Source: Brochothrix thermosphacta DSM 20171 = FSL F6-1036
GTDB taxonomy: Bacteria > Bacillota > Bacilli > Lactobacillales > Listeriaceae
Assembly (NCBI RefSeq): GCF_036884295.1
Contig: NZ_CP145608.1
Location: 1,736,001-1,800,000 of the forward strand
Direction: 5' to 3'
DNA length: 64,000 nucleotides
In this document: positions 34,687-43,640 of the stretch, piece after piece
How the letters are laid out: the number at the start of each line of letters is the position of its first letter
Numbering within the stretch: position 1 is the stretch's first letter
Translations under genes and position numbers: made by a program
Notes under the pieces: model-generated
Databases searched by the model: none
What the model was told of the DNA's origin: nothing
Seen by the model: the letters and a program-made list of their open reading frames with translations, nothing else

Positions 34687-35191
34687 ATCCATTCCTCCTA
34701 AGAAATATAATTATAATGACTAATGATTCGATAATATAACAGAACAGAAGAAGAGGTAAATATACCGGACTATAGACTCATATATCTTAATTTAAAATCT
34801 GCTTGTCTCGTTCTCTTCTATCTTCATTATACTAGTTATGTAAGGGCTTTCATAGTGTAAATTGTGCTTTTTTGGACATAGTTAAAAAGTTCTAATATTC
34901 GCTGTTTTCTGTCAATTTTAACGAAGCCTGTCATGGTGCTGTTATAGAACACTTTGAAGACACAAATCAGACATAGTTTTTTCAGCCAAAACGGCCTACT
35001 TATTTGGCTATTTTCTTTAGGCGAAGGCTATTTCTATAGTTTTACTTGAAATTATGCTAAAATATAAGGGATAATAGCGCGCTTTTTTTATCTGTTTGAT
35101 TATTGCCTTTTTATTTAATGCTCGTTATTTGCACAACAATATTGAACTTTAAATCTTGTTCATTAATTACTATAGAAATGGATGTGTCTCA
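34687..35191. other. divergent intergenic region between bcd and the amidase gene
   Basis: No coding frame of note. A TATAAT (34826-34831, minus) lies 140 bp before bcd without a good -35 box. No convincing sigma-54 (-24/-12) pattern was seen, although the bkd genes of some relatives use one. AGCCAAA and TTTGGCT at 34984-35009 form a 7-bp hairpin of unknown role. Confidence 0.4.
35046..35075 (+). promoter_or_regulatory. probable promoter of the amidase gene
   Basis: TTGAAA (35046-35051) and GATAAT (35070-35075) are 18 bp apart on the plus strand. This leaves a leader of about 110 nt before the proposed start. Confidence 0.5.
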
Positions 35192-36481
35192 ATGGTGAAT
35201 CGCCCCAAAATTAAAAAGAAAAAATTATTACTGATATCTATTCTTTCATTAGTACTCGTAATTGGAGCGATTGTTTCGACTTATGCGCTGACAATGGCCA
35301 ATACGGTTAAAGTAACCTCTGAAGTGGTTAACATCCGTAATGGGCCTGGTCTTGCCTATGACATTACGACACAGTCACGTAAAAATGATCGTCTAAAAGT
35401 ATTGGACGAGGAAAATGAATGGTATAAAGTTTCCTTGCCATCTGGTGAAACAGGTTGGGTTGCAAGTTGGTTAGTTGAAAATGAAACTGTCTCAGCAGCA
35501 AGTAACTCTAAAGGTAAGATTATTTCCACTCTAGCAAATGTTCGCAGTAAGGATGATATCAACTCAAGTGTGATTGATACATTGAACAAAAATCGTGAAG
35601 TGACTGTAATCAGCTCACAAAACGGTTGGACTCAAGTCACTTACGGTAAAGTAACGGGTTGGATAAAATCTGATTTTATTGAAGTTGCAGGTGCTTCAAC
35701 AGAAGATAGTGCCGCACTTCAAAAATTAACAATTCGTGAAGAAAACACCAATATTCGCGATGCTGCAGATGTTAATGGGAAATTATTAGAAACAGCTCAG
35801 CCTGGAACAACTTATGATATTATCGGATCGAAAGATAGTTGGTATGAGGTAAAAACGGCGGCTGGTTCTAAAGGATATGTTGCTAACTGGGTTGTAAGTG
35901 TGAATGAAAACACTGCTGCTGCGAAACCGACAGTCTCTTCTCTATCAGAAGCGACAATCGTACTAGATCCAGGACATGGTGGTAACGATACTGGTGCAAT
36001 CGGCGTTGATGGTACATATGAAAAAGAAATTGCTCTAAAAACGGCGGCTGCTATTAAGGCACAGTTGGAAACAACGGGGGCCAAAGTGATTATGACACGT
36101 TCCAATGATGATTATGTTACCCTTGGCAAACGTGCAGCGATTTCAAATGACAATGCTGCAGATGCTTTCATTAGTGTCCATTATGATTCCACAGAAGAAG
36201 CCAACACCGCTTCAGGAACATCAACCTATTATTACAACGATAATGCAAAAGACTTTGCTTCACGCATTAATGCACAACTAAAAGTAGGAATGCCTCTTGA
36301 AAATCATGGTGAGAAATATGGCGATTTCCAAGTCTTACGTGAAAATGCTTCCCCTTCAATTTTATTAGAACTCGGTTATATCAATAATAGTTTTGATGAA
36401 CAAACCATCGATAATGATGCTTATCGTCAAAAAGTTGCTAATGCCGTAACGAACGGCTTAACAAATTATTTCGCTAACTAA
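35192..36481 (+). CDS. N-acetylmuramoyl-L-alanine amidase with three SH3 domains
   Basis: A 429-residue secreted or membrane-anchored cell-wall hydrolase. A basic start (NRPKIKKKK) and hydrophobic segment (about 12-34) form the signal or anchor. Three bacterial SH3 domains follow (about 38-100, 103-165 and 175-238), each with the VNIRNGPG / NVRSKDD / NIRDAAD motif, then an Amidase_3 domain (about 255-429) with zinc ligands in 'VLDPGHGGNDTGAIG' and 'ISVHYDS' and the catalytic Glu in 'ILLELGYINN'. It cuts the stem peptide from muramic acid. ATG 35192 has a weak RBS (GGATG). Listeria carries a similar gene beside hisS. Confidence 0.92.
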   Translation: MVNRPKIKKKKLLLISILSLVLVIGAIVSTYALTMANTVKVTSEVVNIRNGPGLAYDITTQSRKNDRLKVLDEENEWYKVSLPSGETGWVASWLVENETVSAASNSKGKIISTLANVRSKDDINSSVIDTLNKNREVTVISSQNGWTQVTYGKVTGWIKSDFIEVAGASTEDSAALQKLTIREENTNIRDAADVNGKLLETAQPGTTYDIIGSKDSWYEVKTAAGSKGYVANWVVSVNENTAAAKPTVSSLSEATIVLDPGHGGNDTGAIGVDGTYEKEIALKTAAAIKAQLETTGAKVIMTRSNDDYVTLGKRAAISNDNAADAFISVHYDSTEEANTASGTSTYYYNDNAKDFASRINAQLKVGMPLENHGEKYGDFQVLRENASPSILLELGYINNSFDEQTIDNDAYRQKVANAVTNGLTNYFAN

Positions 36482-36489
36482 ACAATACA

Positions 36490-36533
36490 AAAAAAAAGGA
36501 GCATTCAGTCAAACAACTGAATGTTCCTTTTTT
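36490..36533. terminator. bidirectional terminator between the amidase gene and dtd
   Basis: AAAAGGAGCATTCAGT and ACTGAATGTTCCTTTT pair along 16 bases with one G-U pair and have A/T runs on both sides. It overlaps the end of dtd. Confidence 0.85.
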
Positions 36534-36978
36534 ATGGATTTTTGCTATCAATCGTAATTGTTATTGGACCATCGTTAACAAGAGAGACTTGCATATCCGC
36601 TCCAAACTCCCCTGTCGCAACGACAACACCTTCTGCTCGTATTGCTTCATTAAATTCTTTATAAAGCGTCAAGGCGATGTCAGGGGCTGCTGCTGCAGTG
36701 AAACTTGGACGTCGCCCTTTTTTTGTGTTGGCAAACAGAGTAAATTGCGATATTGACAACAGTTCACCTGTAACATCAATAAGCGATTGATTCATTTTTC
36801 CTTCTTCATCTTCGAAAATACGCAGATTAATCATTTTTTGTACCACATAATTAATATCCGCTGATGTGTCTTCATGTGTAAAACCTACAAAAACAACCAA
36901 TCCCTTTGAAATTTCGCCAACTGTTTGTCCTGAAATAGCAACACTGGCAGCTAAACTCCTTTGTACAACAACCTTCAT
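36532..36978 (-). CDS. dtd: D-aminoacyl-tRNA deacylase
   Basis: A 148-residue proofreading enzyme that removes D-amino acids (and glycine) wrongly loaded on tRNA. It starts MKVVVQRSLAASVAI, has the catalytic region 'SQFTLFANTKKGRRPSF' and the cross-subunit Gly-cisPro motif in 'NDGPITI'. It lies 12 bp after relA in a relA-dtd operon. Confidence 0.95.
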   Translation of the reverse strand: MKVVVQRSLAASVAISGQTVGEISKGLVVFVGFTHEDTSADINYVVQKMINLRIFEDEEGKMNQSLIDVTGELLSISQFTLFANTKKGRRPSFTAAAAPDIALTLYKEFNEAIRAEGVVVATGEFGADMQVSLVNDGPITITIDSKNP

Positions 36979-36990
36979 ACTAAAAACTCC

Positions 36991-39219
36991 TTATTTCGTG
37001 ACGCGTCTTACCGTGTACACATCATAAATTTGTTTCAACTTATCAATCACACGTTGCATCTCTTCTTTATTTCTAATCATCACATTAACGACAAGAGCTG
37101 CCATTTCACGCTTATCTAACCTTGCATTAACGCCATTAATATTAATTTGCATACTATTTAACGTTTGGATAACATCATTCAGTAAACCATCACGATTAAA
37201 TGCATAAACTTCAAGGGTAACCTCATATTTAGCATGGTTCTTAAGATCGTTATTTGACCAAGAGACATCAATTAAGCGATCCTCACCATCCTCAAGTTGC
37301 GTTACATTAGGACAGTCTTGACGATGAATAGAAATACCGTGGCCTTTAGTGATGAAGCCAATAATTTCATCGCCTGGAACTGGATTACAACAATGTGATA
37401 AACGTAACATTAAGTTATCCATTCCGCCTGCTATATCGATACCCGTTTCATTTTTGTTTTTGTGCTCATGATGATCGGATTGTGTCACTGCACCTGCTTT
37501 TGTTTTACCTTCAACAATTAAATTATCAGCTTGCTGTCTCAATGCACGTTCACGACGAACTTTTTCAGTCAAACGGTTCATGATTTGTAACGCAGTCACA
37601 CTGTTATAACCAATGGCTGCATATAAATCATCTTCATCACGGAAATTAAAACGATCAATAATATGCGCCAAATTATCATCCGTCATAAATTCTTTTGGAT
37701 CAAACGAATGGGCAAGCAATTCTTTTTCAAGGCTCTCTTTACCTTTTTCAACAGTCTCATCTTTTACAAGTCGTTTGAAATACTGACGTATTTTATTTTT
37801 AGCTTGAGAGGATTGCACCAATTTCAACCAGTCTCGACTTGGACCTGTCGCAGTTTTTGAAGTTAAAATATCGACAATATCTCCCGTTTGTAATTTGTAG
37901 TCTAGCGTGACAATCTTGCCATTTATTTTTGCACCTACCGTACGATTTCCAACTTCTGTATGTACGCGGTAAGCAAAATCCAATGGAACCGAACCTTTCG
38001 GTAATTCAATCACATCACCTTTTGGTGAGAAGACATAAACCATGTCCGCAAATAAATCTGTCTTCAAAGAGCTCATAAATTCCTGAGCATTACTTTCGGT
38101 GTCTTGCACCTCCATAATTTCACTAAACCATGACATTTTGCGGTCGATACTTGTACTAAGATTAGCTGAATTCCCCTCTTTATAAGCCCAGTGAGCTGCC
38201 ACACCAAATTCAGCAATTTGATGCATTTCTTGTGTACGGATTTGCACTTCTAACGGTTCTCCGCCTGGCCCAATAACTGTAGTATGCAGTGACTGATACA
38301 TATTTGCTTTTGGCATGGCGATATAATCTTTAAAACGCCCTGGCATTGGTTTAAAACGTGTATGAATAATTCCTAATACTGCATAACAATCTTTAATGCT
38401 ATCAACGATGACACGGATAGCCAACAAATCATAAATTTCATTAAACTGTTTATGTTGGCTTGTCATTTTATGATAAATTGAGAAAATATGTTTTGGTCGA
38501 CCAGAAATATCAGCTTTTATGTTTAAATCAGTTAGATTTTCTTCAATATCACCAACGAGTTCATCTAAGTATGCTTCTCTTTCACCACGTTTTTGTTTCA
38601 TTAAATGAACAATACGGTAATATTGTTGCGGATTAATATAACGTAACGCTGTATCTTCTAATTCCCATTTAATCATCGAGATACCTAAACGATGAGCAAG
38701 TGGTGCAAAAATATCCAGTGTTTCTTGTGCGATTCTTTTTTGTTTTTCAGGTGGCAAATGCTTCAATGTACGCATATTGTGAACACGGTCAGCAAGTTTA
38801 ATTAAAATGACACGAATATCCTCTGCCATTGCCAAGAACATTTTACGATGGTTCTCTGCTTGTTGTTCTTCGTGCGATTTAAATTTAATTTTCCCTAGTT
38901 TTGTAACACCATCAACTAACATTGCTACCTCATTATTGAAGGCTTTTGCAATATCGTCTAGTGTAACATCTGTATCCTCTACAACATCATGTAAAAATCC
39001 AGCAGCAATTGTATTCGGGTCCATTTCAAGGTCCACTAGAATCCCCGCTACTTGAATAGGATGTATGATATAAGGCTCTCCTGATTTACGAATTTGATGC
39101 GCATGTGAATCACGTGCAAATTCATAGGCTCCAGTTATAAATGCGATATGCTTTTCATTTAAATAAAGAGCGGCCTTTGCGATGACTTCTTCAATTGATA
39201 AATTTTGATCTTTAACCAT
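36991..39219 (-). CDS. relA: (p)ppGpp synthetase/hydrolase (Rel)
   Basis: A 742-residue bifunctional stringent-response enzyme. In order it has an HD hydrolase domain (HDVVEDT at about residue 75), the synthetase domain (about 230-350, 'MPKANMYQSLHTTVIGP'), a TGS domain (about 385-450, 'VFSPKGDVIELPKGSVPLDFA'), a conserved cysteine region ('LSHCCNPVPGDEI') and a C-terminal ACT domain. ATG 39219 follows AAAGGGG; the frame is open 14 codons further without an RBS. Confidence 0.96.
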   Translation of the reverse strand: MVKDQNLSIEEVIAKAALYLNEKHIAFITGAYEFARDSHAHQIRKSGEPYIIHPIQVAGILVDLEMDPNTIAAGFLHDVVEDTDVTLDDIAKAFNNEVAMLVDGVTKLGKIKFKSHEEQQAENHRKMFLAMAEDIRVILIKLADRVHNMRTLKHLPPEKQKRIAQETLDIFAPLAHRLGISMIKWELEDTALRYINPQQYYRIVHLMKQKRGEREAYLDELVGDIEENLTDLNIKADISGRPKHIFSIYHKMTSQHKQFNEIYDLLAIRVIVDSIKDCYAVLGIIHTRFKPMPGRFKDYIAMPKANMYQSLHTTVIGPGGEPLEVQIRTQEMHQIAEFGVAAHWAYKEGNSANLSTSIDRKMSWFSEIMEVQDTESNAQEFMSSLKTDLFADMVYVFSPKGDVIELPKGSVPLDFAYRVHTEVGNRTVGAKINGKIVTLDYKLQTGDIVDILTSKTATGPSRDWLKLVQSSQAKNKIRQYFKRLVKDETVEKGKESLEKELLAHSFDPKEFMTDDNLAHIIDRFNFRDEDDLYAAIGYNSVTALQIMNRLTEKVRRERALRQQADNLIVEGKTKAGAVTQSDHHEHKNKNETGIDIAGGMDNLMLRLSHCCNPVPGDEIIGFITKGHGISIHRQDCPNVTQLEDGEDRLIDVSWSNNDLKNHAKYEVTLEVYAFNRDGLLNDVIQTLNSMQININGVNARLDKREMAALVVNVMIRNKEEMQRVIDKLKQIYDVYTVRRVTK

Positions 39220-39714
39220 AATGCCATCCCCTTTCATCGGATATGCATAAAGCTGCGCCAACAGTCAAAATTGTAGACTACGGCACAGCTTAATCTTATA
39301 TTTCATTATATCAGAACTTGTTAGCATTAAAAAGGGGATTTGCCTACAATCTATTTGTTTTCCAGTGAAGTCGTTTAATTAGGTTTATCATAAAAAAAAC
39401 AAGCGCTTTAAACATGAATTCGCTCATAATTTGTTAAGGAAATTTCAGATTCACACTCTTGGAAAGTAATAAATAATCAGTCTTTTTTAAAAAATACTAA
39501 ATAAACATACATGTTTTTCTTATAATCTAGTAATTCAAAAAAAAGTATCTATAAATAGTATTAAATCAATAAAAAACACATAAAAGCATATAAAAAAACA
39601 CTAAATAACTATTTTAGAAAATATAATCAATCAAAAATAACTATAAACAAAACTTTAAATAACTATATAACTGGTGTATTATATAGATAAAATGATACAC
39701 GGGGGAATTAACTT
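39220..39714. other. AT-rich intergenic region upstream of the surface protease gene
   Basis: No gene seen. It holds a possible relA promoter area at the left, and a plus-strand promoter for the protease gene near 39677 (TATTAT, with no clear -35 box). The three phased 10-mers are listed separately. The last 230 bp are extremely AT-rich. Confidence 0.5.
39603..39666 (+). promoter_or_regulatory. three phased AAATAACTAT direct repeats
   Basis: The same 10-mer occurs at 39603-39612, 39635-39644 and 39657-39666, spaced 32 and 22 bp start to start, that is about three and two helical turns. The last copy reaches the place of the -35 box. A related AAATAAACAT lies at 39499. The layout suits an activator binding one face of DNA, such as a two-component response regulator; that is inferred. 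Confidence 0.5.
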
Positions 39715-41571
39715 ATGAGAAAAATTAATTGGCTAGTTATCTTATTGTTCTTTTGGATAGGTAGTGCGGATTCAGTAAAAGCAACAAATGATTTAGACAC
39801 GATTAGTAATGACCAAGTAAGTGTTCCTTTTGTTGAAGATTCAAAAGATACGACAATAAATAGTGATGACTCACTATATGAATTTAAAGCGATTGAAGCA
39901 AATTATCCAATTCAAGAGGAGAGCATGTTATTACCTGAAATTCCTGATGATGTACTTCCAATAATTGAGGATAATTTCAACACCAGCAAAAGTATCATTG
40001 GTTCAGATAACCGTAAACAAATTAAAAACACTATAGTCCAACCGTACTCAACATCTACATTACTAGTAATTAAATTTCCAAAGGGCGTTACAAAAGTTGG
40101 ATCAGGAAATATTATTGGAACTAAGTATGTTTTAACAGCTGGACATTGTCTTTATAATAGAGAACTTGGAGGTTGGGCAAACTCAATTAAAATCTATCCT
40201 GGTTATAATGGAAAAACGGCTTCATTAGGCATGTATCATGCTGTAAATATGAAATCTACCTCAGGTTGGGTACAGGGCAATAAAACAGATCATGATATCG
40301 GTTTGATTACTTTGAATGCTAATGTGTCTTCTAAGATAGGTACCCTTGGTTTAACTACCAAAATAGCTAATAAAGCTACGATTACTGGATATCCAGCTGA
40401 AAAAAATGGCGCTATGTGGTCATATAGAAACAATGTATCGTCTAGCAATTTAAATAATGTTTACTATGATATCGATACAACTGGTGGACAAAGTGGTAGC
40501 GCTTTATATGATGATAATAAGAATGCATTTGCCGTACATGCATATGGCTCTCGTCTATCAACAGGTCCCAATCATGGAACAAAAATAAATAGTGAAAAGT
40601 TAAAATTGATAAATGAATGGATGGGAAATAAAGAGGTAGCCATTTCGTTTAATAAAAATATCACTTTGTCAAAAGAAAATTATACATTATGGAATGATTT
40701 GAAATTTTCAAATAAAAAAGATTCAACTACCGGTAAGCTCGGGAAGGTTTACAATGCTAAAGTTTATTACGATCATAAAAATGGCGCGAAATATTATTCC
40801 TTATATAATAACAATGGAACTTGGGCTGGTTATGTCAATGCTAATGCCGTCAAAATTCTTTCAGGAATAACATTAAATAAAGATGTCACTATTTCTAAAG
40901 AAAACTATACGCTTTGGAATAACTTTTTTTCCAGTGCTAAAAAAGGCTCTACATCAGAAAAACTCGGGAAAGTTTATAATGCCAAATATTCTTATACTTT
41001 AGGTAATGGCGTATTATATTATTCACTTTATGATAACAAAGGAACATGGATTGGTTACCTTAACGCAAATGCTGCTAATATTCTCTCAGCTAAAACATTA
41101 AATAAAAAGGTGACTATTTCTAAAGAAAATTATACGCTTTGGACCAATTTCTTTTTCACTACTAAAAAAAGCTCTACTACTGGAAAAAAAGGCAAAGTCT
41201 ATAATGCCAAATATTCTTACACTTTAGGTAATGGCGTATTATATTATTCATTGTATGATACTAAAGAAAAATGGATGGGTTATCTTAATGCAAACGCTAC
41301 ATCTAACACGACTAGATCATTACCAACAAGTATACAAAATTCATTTGAAGAATCCTCAACAGTAGAATCTGTTGAATCATACGAAGAAACTAGAGAAATT
41401 GATGCCTCTGACTCTGAAGACAGTGAAGTAACTAACAGTGCTAAAAACTTCGATTCAAGTGAAGTATATAACGACCTCCCTATCTCAGATTCCAGTGAAT
41501 ACGCTGAAATTTCCGAATCTAGCGAAACAAACACAGAAGTTGATAGCTCAGTATCTAGTGAAAATAATTAA
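39715..41571 (+). CDS. secreted V8-like serine protease with three GW-type (SH3-like) modules
   Basis: A 618-residue exported protein. After a signal peptide (residues 1-23, ending VKA) and a pro-region comes a trypsin-fold domain of the glutamyl endopeptidase type, with His144 (TAGHC), Asp194 (DHDIGLI) and Ser260 (GGQSGS). Three repeats of about 75 residues begin near residues 307, 384 and 459, each with ISKENYTLWN, GKVYNAK, YYSLY and GYxNANA; these match GW-type modules that hold Listeria and staphylococcal proteins to lipoteichoic acid. The tail (530-618) is Ser/Glu/Asp-rich, with no LPXTG. Probably a wall-associated processing protease; substrate unknown. Confidence 0.85.
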   Translation: MRKINWLVILLFFWIGSADSVKATNDLDTISNDQVSVPFVEDSKDTTINSDDSLYEFKAIEANYPIQEESMLLPEIPDDVLPIIEDNFNTSKSIIGSDNRKQIKNTIVQPYSTSTLLVIKFPKGVTKVGSGNIIGTKYVLTAGHCLYNRELGGWANSIKIYPGYNGKTASLGMYHAVNMKSTSGWVQGNKTDHDIGLITLNANVSSKIGTLGLTTKIANKATITGYPAEKNGAMWSYRNNVSSSNLNNVYYDIDTTGGQSGSALYDDNKNAFAVHAYGSRLSTGPNHGTKINSEKLKLINEWMGNKEVAISFNKNITLSKENYTLWNDLKFSNKKDSTTGKLGKVYNAKVYYDHKNGAKYYSLYNNNGTWAGYVNANAVKILSGITLNKDVTISKENYTLWNNFFSSAKKGSTSEKLGKVYNAKYSYTLGNGVLYYSLYDNKGTWIGYLNANAANILSAKTLNKKVTISKENYTLWTNFFFTTKKSSTTGKKGKVYNAKYSYTLGNGVLYYSLYDTKEKWMGYLNANATSNTTRSLPTSIQNSFEESSTVESVESYEETREIDASDSEDSEVTNSAKNFDSSEVYNDLPISDSSEYAEISESSETNTEVDSSVSSENN

Positions 41572-41641
41572 GTGTTTATTAAAGTCCAAATTCTCAACGA
41601 TAGTCATTAAAAAATAACATAATCGAAAGGATGTCATTGCT

Positions 41642-43057
41642 ATGAAAATGAAAAAACATATAACAACCCTTCTAAGCCTTCTACTTCTAAGTGGTTTGTT
41701 TTTGACAAATCACATCACGGTAACAGCATCACCATCCAAAGAAAGCATTACAACACAATCATTGGAAAAGTCTAATAACCAAAGTAATGCATCAGCTGAC
41801 ACGGAAAAAACAACAGTCATCACGCGCTTTTACTGTGATAACGTCGAAATTGCCGAATCAGTTACACTAACAGGCAAAAAAGGTGAACATTACCAAACAG
41901 CACCAAAAGAGATACCTGGTTACTATTTAATTGATAAAAAAAATAAAAATGGTACTTTTGAATACCTCTCTACGGAGATTATTTACTCATATTCGAAAAA
42001 ACCGGTAACTGGAAAAGAAACAGGAACAGTCATTACTATTTTCAGCTCTAACGGTAAAGAAATTGCCGAACGGATTACTCAAACAGGATTAATAGGTGAG
42101 CCTTATTCTACTGATCCATCCGATGCTAACATTCTTGGCGATATTAACTATCTTATCCCTGAATACTATAATTCAAAAGCTAATGGTTTCTTTTCAGCAA
42201 AAACAGAAGTTGTTGAATTTCACTATTATCCGCTTCCATCGCAAAGTTCTATTACAACAAAATTTTTATCTGGTAACGTAGAGATAGCCTCTCCAGTCAT
42301 TCAAAAACTGGAAAGAGATAAAAAATATCAAACCACTGCAAAAGTAATACCCGGCTATACATTGTCCACTCAGATGCCTCACAACGCCTCTGGAATAGTG
42401 CCTAACAAAGATATCGAAGTGGTATATAACTACACGAAAAATCCAACAACAGGCACTGTGATTACTCATTTTTTAGAGGGTGATACGAAGTTAGCTGATT
42501 CTATTAAAATTACCGGAAACATTGGTGAAAAATATCAAACATCACCAAAAAACATTACCGGTTATTCGCTTCGAAAAACAGCTGTAGTAGGTTCTCAAGG
42601 CAGCTTCGCTGAAGGAACAATCGACGTAACTTATAATTATATAAAGAATGTACAAATTGCTCAAGGTACTGTCACCACTTACTATCAGGCTGATGGCATC
42701 GAGATTGCAGCACCAACAACTCAATCAGGAAAAAGAGGCACGGCATATCAAACAAGTCCTAAAGATATTACTGGCTATATCTTAACAAATGATCATCCCA
42801 AAAATGCTCGAGGTCAATACACCGATAAGTCACAAAAAGTTATTTATCACTATAAAAAAACGCCTGAACAGCAACAAAAAATTACACCTAGCAACAAAGA
42901 CAGACAATCTACAGAGAATACCGTAGCAAAAAATACTTTACCAAAAACAGGTGAAATGAGTGCAGTCTTCCCAGTAACATTAGGAGTTATTATATTGACA
43001 GCACTCGCATTATTTTTACTGTTAGTTAAGCTCACAAAGCCTCATACCTTTAAATAA
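41642..43057 (+). CDS. LPXTG-anchored surface protein with MucBP repeats
   Basis: A 471-residue wall protein. A signal peptide (about 1-30) is followed by five MucBP-like repeats of 55-65 residues, starting near residues 58, 131, 205, 271 and 342. Each has a 'TVITxFxxxxxxIAxxxxxTGxxGxxYQT' pattern and ends in a tyrosine-rich strand (VIYHYKK). The sortase motif LPKTG is at 433-437, then a membrane segment and basic tail. MucBP domains bind mucin or glycans in other bacteria. A good RBS (GAAAGGATG) lies upstream and the protease gene ends 70 bp before, so the two may be expressed together. Confidence 0.88.
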   Translation: MKMKKHITTLLSLLLLSGLFLTNHITVTASPSKESITTQSLEKSNNQSNASADTEKTTVITRFYCDNVEIAESVTLTGKKGEHYQTAPKEIPGYYLIDKKNKNGTFEYLSTEIIYSYSKKPVTGKETGTVITIFSSNGKEIAERITQTGLIGEPYSTDPSDANILGDINYLIPEYYNSKANGFFSAKTEVVEFHYYPLPSQSSITTKFLSGNVEIASPVIQKLERDKKYQTTAKVIPGYTLSTQMPHNASGIVPNKDIEVVYNYTKNPTTGTVITHFLEGDTKLADSIKITGNIGEKYQTSPKNITGYSLRKTAVVGSQGSFAEGTIDVTYNYIKNVQIAQGTVTTYYQADGIEIAAPTTQSGKRGTAYQTSPKDITGYILTNDHPKNARGQYTDKSQKVIYHYKKTPEQQQKITPSNKDRQSTENTVAKNTLPKTGEMSAVFPVTLGVIILTALALFLLLVKLTKPHTFK

Positions 43058-43061
43058 ACAT

Positions 43062-43099
43062 AAAAGAACAGACAGGATAACTCTCCTGTCTGTTCTTTT
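43062..43099. terminator. bidirectional terminator between the MucBP gene and apt
   Basis: Perfect 16-bp arms AAAAGAACAGACAGGA and TCCTGTCTGTTCTTTT with a 6-base loop. Confidence 0.88.
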
Positions 43100-43104
43100 A
43101 TCTC

Positions 43105-43626
43105 TTAATATTCTAGCAATACTTTCGTATCGATGTCTCCTAATTTAGCACGACCGTTTAATTCAACTAATTCAAGTAAGAATGCAGCACCTACAACTTC
43201 GCCGCCTAATTCATGCACAAGTTTAATTGTCGCTTCAATCGTACCACCAGTTGCTAATAAATCATCAACAATCAATACACGTTGACCTGGTTTGATTGCA
43301 TCTTTATGGATTGTTAAAACATCTTGACCGTATTCTAAATCATACGTTACTTTAATCACTTCACGAGGTAACTTACCTTCTTTACGAACAGGTGCAAAAC
43401 CAATACCCATTGCATAAGCCATCGGGCAGCCGATAATAAAGCCACGTGCTTCTGGTCCTACAATGACGTCAACATTTTTATCGCGCGCATAATCAACCAG
43501 TTGATCAGTAGCAAATTTATAAGCTTCACCATTACCCATCAACGGTGTGATATCGCGGAAAATAATGCCTGGTTTTGGATAATTCTCAATTGATGCGATG
43601 TGATTCTTTAAATCTTCTGTTTTCAT
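43105..43626 (-). CDS. apt: adenine phosphoribosyltransferase
   Basis: A 173-residue purine salvage enzyme making AMP from adenine and PRPP. The PRPP-binding motif is '[14 protein letters not shown]' (about residues 117-130); '[17 protein letters not shown]' and 'FRDITPLM' are also typical. It lies 14 bp after recJ, as in Listeria and Bacillus. Confidence 0.96.
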   Translation of the reverse strand: MKTEDLKNHIASIENYPKPGIIFRDITPLMGNGEAYKFATDQLVDYARDKNVDVIVGPEARGFIIGCPMAYAMGIGFAPVRKEGKLPREVIKVTYDLEYGQDVLTIHKDAIKPGQRVLIVDDLLATGGTIEATIKLVHELGGEVVGAAFLLELVELNGRAKLGDIDTKVLLEY

Positions 43627-43640
43627 AAATTTCGTCCCCT

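Noticed and set aside
34687-35191. Sigma-54 promoter for the bcd-bkd operon
   Set aside because: I looked for TGGCAC-N5-TTGC on the minus strand and found no convincing match; no BkdR-like gene is present.
43105-43640. Possible second copy of a purine gene near apt
   Set aside because: Only one complete apt is present; opposite-strand frames here are shadows.
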